Positions 48,168 through 57,922 of a stretch of DNA of 64,000 bases are shown one piece after another. The stretch is from Odiellus spinosus. Its lineage: Eukaryota > Arthropoda > Arachnida > Opiliones > Phalangiidae. The position numbers were made by a program, and so were the translations under genes. The notes beneath the pieces are model-generated. The model searched no databases and had not been told where the DNA came from. It worked only from the letters and a program-made list of their open reading frames with translations. Numbering within the stretch: position 1 is the stretch's first letter; each line of letters starts with the position of its first letter. Location: the NCBI GenBank assembly GCA_963920705.1, contig OY987225.1, forward strand, positions 34,387,458 to 34,451,457, read 5' to 3'.

Positions 48168-51100
48168 GGACTGAGGCCCTCCCCCATAAAATGGTAGTAC
48201 TTCGTAATAACCCTTTTAAGGACGCAAATTCTGCCATAATTGGTGACGATTGGGATCAAATGGGGCGAAAGCATCTGATAGAGATTAAAGTAGGCAATCG
48301 GCCGTTACTAGCTTTCGTCGATCCAGGTAGCGACGTCACCATATTGGATGGCAGTCTTTGCGAACAAATAGAAAAGGACGGGTTCGAAATCAATAGAGTA
48401 AATTTTAAATTAAAAGTAATCAATAGAAAAACTTATTCAGTACAGAAGGGTGTTACTATCCCTTTTACTCTACCCGGAAAAGAAGTATTACATTCGGCAT
48501 TGTTTTTAGACAATTTAGCCTACCCAGTAATTATTGGGATCGATTTTTTACATTTATATAGAATGTCAGTAGATTATGGGAAATTAGTTTGGCATTGGAA
48601 CGATAGCCCCGCCTCCGTGAATCCTTTTAGGACAGTTAGAAAGAATGCCATTGAGAGCATCTTGTCGTGTGAAGCGGAAAGCGTTAGCGAAGATTTTGAT
48701 CTCGAGGGTGTAGAATTAGCGTTAGCCAAAGCGCCCATTTCGGATGAGCAACGTCAAAAATTGAAAAATTTAGTGTGCAATTATCACAGTGTATTTTCTA
48801 CTAAGCCCGGCTTAACTAAAGCGGTTGAACATATTGTCGATACCGGGGATAGTTTACCTATTTCATCGCCCCCGTACCGTTATTCCCCCGCTAAGCGCGA
48901 GGTAATAGAAAAGATGGTGAAAGAGATGTTAGATCTCGACCTGATAGAGCCTTGCAATAGCCCCTGGAGCGCTCCCACCCTTTTAGTTGGAAAGAAAGAT
49001 GGAACCCAGCGACTTTGCATTGACTATAGAAAATTAAATAATGTCACTCGCAAGGATGCTTATCCTTTACCGAGAATTGACGACATTTTAGAGTCAATAA
49101 AGAAACCAACATATATATCCGTCCTCGACATGAGGTCAGGGTACTGGCAGTTAGGGTTACATACAAATAGTCGTGACGCCTGCGCCTTTGTTACACACAA
49201 CGGTATTTATAGACCTAAAGTAATGATGTTCGGTTTAACGAATGGCCCGGCATCCTTTACTCGGATGGTAAATCGCGTCTTTTCAGGATTATCTGATAAA
49301 GGCGTATTTGATTATTTTGACGATTTGTATATAATTTCCTCCGATTTCGAATCCCATTTAGAAACCATTGAAATAGTCCTCGGACGACTGCAAAGGGAGG
49401 GATTAACCGTGAAGGCGTCTAAAACACAGTTTTGTGTACCTAAAGCCCACATATTGGGGCATTTAGTTTCCAAAGAGGGGATAGAAGTAGACCCGGGAAA
49501 AGTAGAAAGTATCACCGAGTACCCCGCCCCTAAAACTGTTCGACAGCTTCGGCGTTTTCTCGGATTGACAGGTTATTATAGGAGATTCGTTTTGAACTTC
49601 GCGACGATAGCGGCCCCCCTGTATCAGCTCTTACACAAAGATACGGAATGGCGGTGGGGGGTGGATGAGGAGAACGCTTTTACCCTTTTAAAAAGTAAAT
49701 TGGTCACCGCTCCTATTATTAGTGCTCCCGATTTTACGGTTCCATTCATAGTCCAGACCGACGCATCGTGCTATGGTTTAGGAGGAGTATTAATGCAAGA
49801 GATAGGGAAAGATAAGAAAGTAATACAATACGCTAGTAGGTCCTTAGATAAGGCGGAAAGAAATTATTCAACAACGGAACGAGAATGCCTAGCTATTGTA
49901 TGGGCGGTCGAGAAATTTCGAATTTACTTAGAGGGAAGCCATTTTGAAGTATTAACAGACCATTCCTCGTTACAGTGGTTAAATAGAGCGCGAGACCCTA
50001 CAGGGAAGTATACCAGATGGAGTATTAGACTCCAAGCTTTTGATTACCACATCAAACATATCCCCGGTTCCCAAAATACCGTAGCAGACGCTCTTTCTCG
50101 TATTGCCGAGCCTGATGACGTCGGTGCCTGCGCTGTTGAAGTAGAATGTTTAGCCGCAATTGGCGGGGACGAAAAGGATTTAGATTCGTTCGATAGAGAC
50201 ATTTTAATTGAGAAACAGCGCACGGACCGGACGATAGGGCCAGTTTTTGAATTATTGGAGAAGGACGAGAAACCGGTGGAAAGCAGTGAAACTAGTGGTA
50301 AAATCGCGAAAGCCACCCGACTTTATAAGTTAGAAAACGGGTTAGTTCACAAATACATTGGGAAAGAAGAGACTAATTTAAGATCGGCAGATTATCGAAT
50401 TTTAGTGCCCCACACCTTAATCAAACGGGTCATTCAGTCGTGCCACGATATTGCATCGGCCGGCCACCAGGGAATTACAAAAACATTAGAGCGCGTAAGA
50501 AAATATTATACCTGGGGTGGAATGACCAAAGACGTATTTAAATACGTAAAATCGTGTTGGATTTGCCAAATTAGTAAGAACCCCCACACTCAACAGGCAG
50601 GATTAATGAAATCGGCGGAACCATCAAAGGCCTGGGAAGTAGTTGGGATTGACATAAAGGGACCGTTCCCCCGCAGTAAGAAGGGTAACACGTGCATCTT
50701 AGTTGTAGTAGATTACGGTACTCGGTGGGTGGAGGCGTTTCCCCTTCGTAAGGCGACCGCGAAAATAATAGCGACAAAATTATCTGATGAAGTTTTTACT
50801 CGTTTTGGAGTTCCAAAAACAATCGTTTGCGACAATGGTACCCAGTTTAGGTCCAAAATAATGTCGAATGTAAGCGACTATTTCGGAGTCAAAATGAGAT
50901 TTACTTCATATTACAGTCCGCAGGGAAATCTCACGGAGCGCGTAAATTTAGATTTAGGCGTGATGATTCAGTCCTTCGTTAGCGACTGTCACCAATTATG
51001 GGACGTAGGCCTCCCTCAGTTTTGCATGGCTTTGCGAACGTCGAAGAACGAATCTTCCGGCGCATCGCCATCGTTACTAAACTTCGGTAGGGAAATTAGA

Positions 51101-51634
51101 GAACCCTCGATAGCGAAGATAGAAACATCAGGTAGCCCCGACATAGAAGATGAAGACAACGTGATTAGCGCGATTGCAGTAGCGTCTCGTGTTCGGATCG
51201 CTTTTGAAAAAGCGCGGGCTAAACTTGACATTTCTAGAGCCAGGCAGACGTTGCTTTACAATAAAAAGCATAGGGATGTCCAATTTAGCGTTGGAGAGTT
51301 AGTGTTGCGTAAGACGCATTTTCAGTCTTCCGCGGCGCATAAGTTTACGAAGAAAATTGCTCCGAAGTGGGAAGGACCATTTGAGATTAGTCAAAAATTA
51401 GGGCCCTTGACATATACACTTCGAGAGAAAGATAAAAACGTTGAATTAAAGGGAACATGTCACGTACGCCAGTTGAAACCGTACGTAGCGCGGAATGAGG
51501 ACGACGAGTCGAATCAGATTCCAAAAACCAAAGCTCGTAAATCCACTAATGTAATAGTACATTCGAAGGGTGTAATAGGGGGAACTGATAGAGTTCTTCG
51601 CCCTCGAAATAGAGTGGTAAACTATAAGCAGTAA
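48125..51634 (+). CDS. pol: Retrotransposon Pol polyprotein (PR-RT-RH-IN)
   Basis: Residue numbers count from the first Met of the open frame (1,169 residues), but translation probably enters by -1 frameshift from gag a few codons later. Protease: VDPGSDVTIL at 65-74 with a Pro after the catalytic Asp, and VIIGIDFL. Reverse transcriptase at about 240-500: LCIDYRKLN, VLDMRSGYWQ, FGLTNGPASF and catalytic YFDD at 397-400. RNase H at about 540-660: QTDAS, TERECLA, TDHSSL and DALSR. Integrase: an HHCC zinc-binding region (H774, H781, C811, C814) and catalytic D843, D903, E938, with 34 residues between the last two; then a GPY/F-type module (WEGPFEI, HVRQLKPYV). No chromodomain and no internal stop. 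Together these make a replication enzyme set that looks intact apart from the unusual protease residue. Confidence 0.95.
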   Translation: MHLVGKRERGRPPVRTEALPHKMVVLRNNPFKDANSAIIGDDWDQMGRKHLIEIKVGNRPLLAFVDPGSDVTILDGSLCEQIEKDGFEINRVNFKLKVINRKTYSVQKGVTIPFTLPGKEVLHSALFLDNLAYPVIIGIDFLHLYRMSVDYGKLVWHWNDSPASVNPFRTVRKNAIESILSCEAESVSEDFDLEGVELALAKAPISDEQRQKLKNLVCNYHSVFSTKPGLTKAVEHIVDTGDSLPISSPPYRYSPAKREVIEKMVKEMLDLDLIEPCNSPWSAPTLLVGKKDGTQRLCIDYRKLNNVTRKDAYPLPRIDDILESIKKPTYISVLDMRSGYWQLGLHTNSRDACAFVTHNGIYRPKVMMFGLTNGPASFTRMVNRVFSGLSDKGVFDYFDDLYIISSDFESHLETIEIVLGRLQREGLTVKASKTQFCVPKAHILGHLVSKEGIEVDPGKVESITEYPAPKTVRQLRRFLGLTGYYRRFVLNFATIAAPLYQLLHKDTEWRWGVDEENAFTLLKSKLVTAPIISAPDFTVPFIVQTDASCYGLGGVLMQEIGKDKKVIQYASRSLDKAERNYSTTERECLAIVWAVEKFRIYLEGSHFEVLTDHSSLQWLNRARDPTGKYTRWSIRLQAFDYHIKHIPGSQNTVADALSRIAEPDDVGACAVEVECLAAIGGDEKDLDSFDRDILIEKQRTDRTIGPVFELLEKDEKPVESSETSGKIAKATRLYKLENGLVHKYIGKEETNLRSADYRILVPHTLIKRVIQSCHDIASAGHQGITKTLERVRKYYTWGGMTKDVFKYVKSCWICQISKNPHTQQAGLMKSAEPSKAWEVVGIDIKGPFPRSKKGNTCILVVVDYGTRWVEAFPLRKATAKIIATKLSDEVFTRFGVPKTIVCDNGTQFRSKIMSNVSDYFGVKMRFTSYYSPQGNLTERVNLDLGVMIQSFVSDCHQLWDVGLPQFCMALRTSKNESSGASPSLLNFGREIREPSIAKIETSGSPDIEDEDNVISAIAVASRVRIAFEKARAKLDISRARQTLLYNKKHRDVQFSVGELVLRKTHFQSSAAHKFTKKIAPKWEGPFEISQKLGPLTYTLREKDKNVELKGTCHVRQLKPYVARNEDDESNQIPKTKARKSTNVIVHSKGVIGGTDRVLRPRNRVVNYKQ
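48137..48185 (+). promoter_or_regulatory. -1 ribosomal frameshift signal (slippery site plus stem-loop)
   Basis: GGGAAAA at 48137-48143 sits exactly in the X-XXY-YYZ register of the gag frame, and pol is the -1 frame. After a six-base spacer, GGGGGAGGCC (48150-48159) can pair with GGCCCTCCCCC (48175-48185) with one bulged C, forming a strong GC stem. The gag stop codon (48165-48167) lies in the loop. The arrangement matches known -1 frameshift sites in spacing and phase. Confidence 0.85.
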
Positions 51635-51679
51635 GTTGAGGGGTTGTCTATGGTCGGTCGTTTGGGGTGTTTAATTTAT

Positions 51680-51957
51680 GAATTGCTCAATCGGTGGAAG
51701 GGTCATTTGAGTCGTCAAATACTAGGACCATCTTCTGAAACTAATTTGGGAGCTTAAGCTTAATTAATCATAGTCAAATGCGCCAGATTGAAACCGCATT
51801 TTGAACCAAGCGACGGGATCTAGAATGGTGAGGGGTGTTTCAGTTGGGAAAATAATTCTATAATCTCATTATTGTAATCGTACAACCGGGGTGTAATAGG
51901 GAGGAAAATCTAGAGTCCTTCGCCCTAGGGATAGAATGACGAACTACTGGTATTAGT
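51680..51957 (+). pseudogene. Decayed tandem copy of the pol 3' end
   Basis: This non-coding stretch aligns with pol 51355-51636 about 322 bases upstream. Matching pairs in order include GTGGAAGGGTCATTTGAG with GTGGGAAGGACCATTTGAG, a GCGCCAGATTGAAACC phrase with ACGCCAGTTGAAACC, and GGGTGTAATAGGGAGG with GGGTGTAATAGGGGGA, plus CTTCGCCCT in both. It corresponds to the integrase GPY/F module and C-terminal tail, is out of frame and carries stops. It must predate this insertion, because the LTRs look identical. Confidence 0.75.
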
Positions 51958-52149
51958 GTCCTACCCTGAAAATCCCAGAATTTTATAAGCCACGTTTGAA
52001 TACGAGCTTATAATCCTATGTATAAATGTATTTATCGCGCGCCGCAATATTTTAGTGTCAATTTTATTTAGTGTCCATTTGTTTTTTTTTTGTTCTAGTG
52101 TCCCTTTAATTTTTTTTTTTCCCATTTGCTTCACGGGACGTTCAGCCTT
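51958..52149 (+). other. Retrotransposon 3' untranslated segment
   Basis: Short non-coding sequence between the decayed pol copy and the polypurine tract, with T-rich runs near 52080-52120. There is no env-like frame. Confidence 0.6.
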
Positions 52150-52162
52150 AGGAGGGGAGGAG
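52150..52162 (+). other. Polypurine tract
   Basis: AGGAGGGGAGGAG, 13 purines, lies directly against the TGTCACG start of the 3' LTR. This is the expected position of the plus-strand DNA primer in an LTR retroelement and confirms the LTR boundary. Confidence 0.92.
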
Positions 52163-53801
52163 TGTCACGAAATAATTGATCGTATAGGCAAGAAGGTAGA
52201 AATAAGTTCCACATGGATTTTGGTATCCACGTTTAAAAATATACGCGAAGGATATTTGGTTCTATTTAAAAATAGAAATAGGCCATCAATAGATATTCTT
52301 ACCTACCATGTGTGCTTTCTTGAAAGGCACGCGGTATAGATCTTAGAGCGTAGCGTGTAAGGGACTCCCTAGAGAGCTTAACGAGGTACGGCCCGTGTCA
52401 CTATCCCCGAATAGGTCCGAAGTTCCCCCTCCGTTTTTATTACCTTAAACTATTTTAGAAAAACCATTAGCAAGCCATTGTAAACTATCTACTAGTTAGA
52501 ACATTTTAAAAACACGTGTTGGTATTTTAACCATTTCCTTTTTAAAGAATCAAGGGTAAAACTTGGATTCGCCGGCTACTTAGAGCCCGGGTAGAATCGC
52601 TCCTCTGAATGTGCAGTGTTAGGCACATGTGTTTGCATTTTTGAATGACATAGATAAGAAGAAGCAATAAAGTAGTTTTACTCATTATCGATTTCTATGG
52701 ATCTACTTTTGGAGTAGTAAAAGGAAAGGGCATATGTGTCGTTGTGTTATTGTATGTAGGCCCATTAAAATAAATTAAGACCAGATGCCAATTTAGAGAG
52801 AGGGTAAAAGACCAGAGCCGACCCGAAGTTTGAGAAAGTGGGTGAAAAGGTCACGACCAATAATATAGTACTGGAAGTGACGCGTTTGACTTTTAACCAA
52901 TGGTAAAAGAAAATTAAAAGTGACGCGGGAACATGCAAGATCACGATTGGTGACCAGGCTTGGGCACGCAAGAAGAATTAAGCAAAAAAAGGCGATGTTG
53001 GATGGAAGAGAAGGGAGTCTTGTTTTTGAGTCTTAAGCAGAATCACGTAACAACGTATTAGAGAATGAACGAGGGTTACGAGCCATACTCGGAGAAAAGG
53101 AGTTGAGCTAAGTTCCGAGACGGAATAAGAAAACTTAGAAGTTGAGGCTCGCGCAATTTTTAAATCATGCAGCGATAGAGTTAAGTCCGGTTAACAATCA
53201 TCGAACCGAGGACGGACATGACGAGTCGGTTAAAGTATAAGCGGTACTAAGCAAAGGCCACGCGAAGTACGTAAGCGTTAATGAAGCCACTCGGAGCGGA
53301 ATCGTCTGCTACCAGCAATTCAAGGGAAAGTCTCACACTCCAGAATCGTCTGCGTCGCTTCCCAAGCCGGCAGGGGTTATAAACTGCGCGGAAAACATCC
53401 CACCAGAATCGTGCGCGCCCGTGAAAGACTTATCAACTTTCGAAATGAACCGTGAGTCGTATTGTGATAAGAATATAAATATATTGTAGATATTTAGGGT
53501 GGCATCTGGTCGAAGGCAATAGAATAGTTAGGAGTATATATTATAGATATAAGCCTACTATTAGTAATATTAAGAGTGTGCATGCAAAACTATTTTGTAT
53601 GTATTAGAACGTAAATAGTTTATTTAATTATATAGAATTAAATTAAACATTGGCTTGCTAAGTCTGCGTTATTGATTTAGTTAAGTATGTCACACTCCCG
53701 TTAAACCAGATAGTTATAAACAAAGATGACAACATTGATCCTTAGCGGCGAGTGCAGTTTAGAGCACCACCATAGCGTTGCGTATAGTAAAGGAGGTTGC
53801 A
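52163..53801 (+). repeat. 3' LTR
   Basis: 1,639 bases from TGTCACG to GGTTGCA, collinear with the 5' LTR at a constant offset of 7,227 bases, so no indel separates them. I found no base difference in the stretches compared by eye. Confidence 0.95.
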
Positions 53802-53805
53802 AAAT
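53802..53805 (+). other. Target-site duplication, right (AAAT)
   Basis: AAAT immediately follows the 3' LTR and equals the four bases before the 5' LTR. Confidence 0.75.
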
Positions 53806-55428
53806 TTATCTGGAAATTGTGTCTAATTTAAATAAAAAAAAATTGTAGACTAATTAAATTTAATTCGATTAATTTAAAGTTCAACGCTATAAGTTACGTC
53901 AAATTTTTGACATTACTAAGAACGAATTACGAATAATTATTTTTGGATTGTCTTAAAAATAATTACTAGAATCTGAGTTTTTTTTTATCCCTTCAAGCTA
54001 AATAATCTTTCTAAGAAATTAATTAAAATGGGAGTGGAATGAATTATAATTACCTCGAAACTCTCCTTAATTTACAATAATATTAATTATACAAATTAAA
54101 TAGATACCAGAAGACATCTCACGGCATAGAAAAGTTCAAACAAAAAATTATAAATCGTCGCAGATTCAAAATTTATTTATTTTATTTGTTTAAAGATTAT
54201 TATTTTTCAAAAAGAGCGAAGCTAAGATTATATCTATATCTAAGTAAACAGATAAAGATGCTTCTTAATAAGGTCAAATAACCAGAGGTCAAATAATCAG
54301 AGGTCAAATCAAGATGTAAATAAAAATTAAAACTTATTGAAAAACCAGTTTAAAAATGACTAATTCAATATTTTTTTTAAATTATAATATTCGCAATGTA
54401 ATTAAAGCTGAGGTGTAGTAATACGTAATATTAAAGGTCATAGTTAAAAGTAGTTTATGGTAAAGTAAAGTTGTAACTAATCATCACCATCAGCCAGCCA
54501 TTTCTCGCGTTAGAATATTCTAATGGCATCCAAAAAAACTCCGTAATGGAATCTTTTTTAACGGGGCATTATGGCCCTCTAAAGAAAATTTTGGGGGGAT
54601 ATTTCAACGCTACAACTAGTAAAGCATCTGTTCTCTTCAAGATGAAAATCAGGGTGTCTTAACAATGAAAGTAAGGAGCTCTCATCCCATCCCCTCTGTG
54701 GTTCCAAACCCCGAATCCAATCGCGTTTGCTTCGTTTATATTTAAGAGAGAAAAGGGAGAGGGTAGGGGGGGGGGGCAATTTCGAGCATTATATTGGACC
54801 GTGGGAAAATAGGGGTCCCATAAGACCCTGTCCAAACTCTAAACCCGGTCGCCCTTAGTGACATCTTCAATTCTTCTTATAAAAAGAATACCAATGAGAA
54901 CTTAAGAAAAATATGCCCTATCATGACATGGAAAAAAATTATATCCATCTAGAAAAAAAACCACAAAACCAGATCAAATTATGGGACTGTACATTGAGAT
55001 TTAATAAATTTCAAATGATGTGTAGATGATTTTTTAGAATTAAAACTTCTAACACTGATACTAGTTTGAAACTAAATTATCTAAAAAAATTATATTTTAA
55101 ATAATGTTAATATAGTAACATATATTAATTTTATTATAATTAAACGAAGTTCAGCTTGAAATTGGAACTTGGAAACTATTTTTAAACTGTTCTAATCTTC
55201 AAATAAACTTTAGAAGCTGAAGTAGCGATATTTTCAAAGTTTTTGTTCTGAGATTTTTTTACTATCGAGTTATTGATATAATTATTTAAATTTATGCTAA
55301 TTATTACATATTTTATCAACACTAATAGAGATTTCGAACTAAATTTGCCAGAAATATAGTAATTTCGATATTAATTACGAGCCTCGTAGAGAAAGAGGTC
55401 AAATTTCTTTAGATTTTGTTTCAAGAAT
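53806..55428. other. AT-rich non-coding stretch
   Basis: No gene is visible. A short direct repeat (AGGTCAAATAATCAGAGGTCAAAT, in parts) lies near 54272-54310, and a G run near 54766-54775. The open frame at 54579-54779 on the minus strand spans the G run and shows no domain. Confidence 0.45.
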
Positions 55429-55730
55429 CAGGGTTGCCACAAGATTCAAATTCCCTGACTTTTCCAGGTTTTTCCCTGACCTTTTCCAATAATACTACCC
55501 AATTTTTAAGCTTTTATTGGCCAAACTTTGTTGCAGGCGTATCTCTGTTCTAATCTATACAACTGACACGATGTCAGCTGAGAATCTTTTCCTCGGATAA
55601 TGATCGCAATTTCCAGGCTACTCGAAAAATCTTTAAATTTCCCGAATTTTCCCTGAATTTTATGGTTCATTTTCAAATTCCCCGACTTACCCAGACTTTC
55701 TCCCGTTTTTCCTGACCCGTGGCAACCCTG
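55429..55730. mobile_element. hAT-like MITE (CAGGGTTGCCAC ends)
   Basis: The 302-bp element starts CAGGGTTGCCAC and ends GTGGCAACCCTG, a perfect 12-base terminal inverted repeat. Subterminal phrases such as TTCCCTGACTTTTCCAGG and TTTTTCCCTGACC on the left have counterparts on the right. The CAGGG start fits the hAT superfamily. A clean 8-bp target duplication is not evident, so the insertion may be old. It is non-autonomous, with no open frame. Confidence 0.75.
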
Positions 55731-56297
55731 AATTAAAGCTTTTTGAAATTAATTTCAATATAAATGTAATAACTAACAAAGATGTACGATACCTATTACG
55801 ATTGCGGTCCGATTGTTCCCTAAATTAACTAGCAACATAATTCCAAGAGAGAATTTTAGTAAAACTTCGAGTGCTTTTTGTGAAGAGAAGATAAAGAAGG
55901 CAAAAATTAGTCGATATCTTGTAGTTGAGTCGCAATTAAAGATAACCAACCAAGATTCCTTAATTAATCTTTAAAAAAAAAAAAATAACCATCGTGTACT
56001 TAGGCAACGAATAACAAAGGGATTGGTTAAAATATAATATTATATACACCTATACTGTTACCTTATTCGTAAGCAAACAATTTTTTTTTTTTTTTTTTTA
56101 GATTATCTTTTAGACGAGAACATGTTAGTGAAATTAAAATAATATAAGTTTAAATTAATTAAAACTCATACGCTTTTCAGACTATCTGGTTTAATCACGA
56201 TTATTTGAGGATTATTGGACTGAACCTCGGTTAAATCTGATTAAAATCGAGGCTAATTATGCAGCTCATCTGAAGAGGGTTTTTAAGCCTAAATTTC
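55731..56297. other. Non-coding spacer
   Basis: AT-rich, no feature beyond A and T runs near 55975-55985 and 56082-56099. Confidence 0.4.
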
Positions 56298-56751
56298 AAT
56301 CAAGCTTTTTGGGTCAAAAAAACTTATTTTCAGTGTTTTAATGACGAAAAATAATACTTTTTGGGTCAAAAAACTTATTTTCAGTGTTTTAATGACGAAA
56401 AATAATACTTTTTGGGTCAAAAAACTCATTTTCAGTGTTTTAATGACGAAAAATAATACTTTTTGGGTCAAAAAACTCATTTTCAGTGTTTTAATGACGA
56501 AAAATAATACTTTTTGGGTCAAAAAAACTTATTTTCAGTGTTTTAATGACGAAACATAATACTTTTTGGGTCAAAAAAACTTATTTTCAGTGTTTTAATG
56601 ACGAAAAATAATACTTTTTGGGCCAAAAAACTTATTTTCAGTGTTTTAATGACGAAAAATAATACTTTTTGGGTCAAAAAAACTTATTTTCAGTGTTTTA
56701 ATGACGAAAAATAATACTTTTTCGGTCAAAAAAACTATTTTCAGTGTTTTA
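56298..56751 (+). repeat. 50-53-bp minisatellite, about 8.7 copies
   Basis: Tandem units with TTAATGACGAAAAATAATAC, CTTTTTGGGTCAAAAAA and CTTATTTTCAGTGTTT. Units vary by one or two bases in the A run and by rare substitutions. Both strands stay open across several units, giving spurious frames on each strand. Confidence 0.95.
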
Positions 56752-57452
56752 TTGTAAGTTATCAACAGTTAATTGAGAAATAGGCGCATACTTCTAACGT
56801 AATTAACTCTGAATAATTAAACTATAACTCGAAAATAATAATTTCATTTCACTATCACTTTAAAACAATCGTGTTAAAAAAAACCTTATCTGAGCGTGTA
56901 GTTTTTGTCCTAAGAGATTTTCAGGTAAAAAAATAAATCCTAGGAAACTGGTATATCGAACAAAATACCTAAATAAGCTTTAAGTTATAATACATTGTTA
57001 AAAGTGGATTCGAGTTTGAATGTTCGTGAAGTTAGAACTACTTCGAAAATGTTTAAAAAACAATGATATTTCAATGTATGAAATTCACATTGAACCAGCT
57101 TCGTAGGGTATTAAATCTTTCCTCTTAAACGAAACTATAATTTAAAATATATCGAGTTTGTATCGAATATTTTTATATCTATGGGAATTAGTATAGAAGT
57201 ATTCATCCGCCGTACCTTAATACGTACTCAAAATTACAAACTAAGAATTATTTGAAATATATTAATACGAGATAACTCTATAAGAAATAATATTAAATAT
57301 AAGATTTTCAGTATTGACAAAGTTAGGTTGAATTTAAAGTGAAACTATCACAATTTATCGAAATTATTTGAATTATTTCATATTATGAATAATCTATATT
57401 CAAAATTACATCTTTGGATTCTTTGAAGAGTAAATAAGAAACTTGGAAATTT
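56752..57452. other. Non-coding spacer
   Basis: AT-rich sequence between two minisatellites; nothing recognisable. Confidence 0.4.
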
Positions 57453-57922
57453 TGGACCTTTTGGGCTCATTTTAATTTTCCCAGACCTTTTTGGCTCATT
57501 TTTATTTTTCCCTGACCTTTTGGGCTCATTTTTATTTTTCCTTGACCTTTTGGGCTCATTTTTATTTTTCCTTGACCTTTTGGGCTCATTTTTATATTTC
57601 CCTGACCTTTTGGGCTCATTTTTATATTTCCCTGACCTTTTGGACTCATTTTTAATTTTCCTTGACCTTTTGGGCTCATTTTTAATTTTCCCTGACCTTT
57701 TGGGCTCATTTTTATTTTTCCCTGACCTTTTGGGCTCATTTTTATTTTTCCCTGACCTTTTGGGCTCATTTTTATTTTTCCCTGACCTTTTGGGCTCATT
57801 TTTATTTTTCCCTGACCTTTTGGGCTCAATTTTATTTTTCCCTGACCTTTTGGGCTCATTTTTAATTTTCCCTGACCTTTTTGGCTCATTAATTTTCCCT
57901 GACCTTTTGGGCTCATTTTTCC
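57453..57922 (+). repeat. 30-bp minisatellite, about 15.5 copies
   Basis: Tandem units TTTTTCCCTGACCTTTTGGG followed by CTCATTTTTA. The first and last few copies are slightly diverged and the centre is nearly uniform. A unit of three-multiple length with no stops gives long frames on both strands (SFLFFPDLLG-like and MSPKGQGKIK-like). The core TTTTTCCCTGACCTTTT also occurs in the MITE at 55429-55730. Confidence 0.95.

Larger units (their letters stand above)
44936..53801 (+). mobile_element. Complete Ty3/Gypsy-type LTR retrotransposon
   Basis: The 8,866-bp element has two LTRs of equal length, a primer binding site, gag, an overlapping pol in the order protease, reverse transcriptase, RNase H, integrase, and a polypurine tract. 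That domain order defines the Ty3/Gypsy (Metaviridae) group. There is no env-like frame. The LTRs show no difference that I can find by eye, both frames are uninterrupted and the target duplication is intact, so the insertion is recent. It is inserted antisense to the zfhx gene, about 2.7 kb upstream of its first coding exon. Confidence 0.96.

Noticed and set aside
51635..52149. Possible env gene after pol
   Set aside because: No open frame of useful length; most of the interval is a decayed copy of the pol end.
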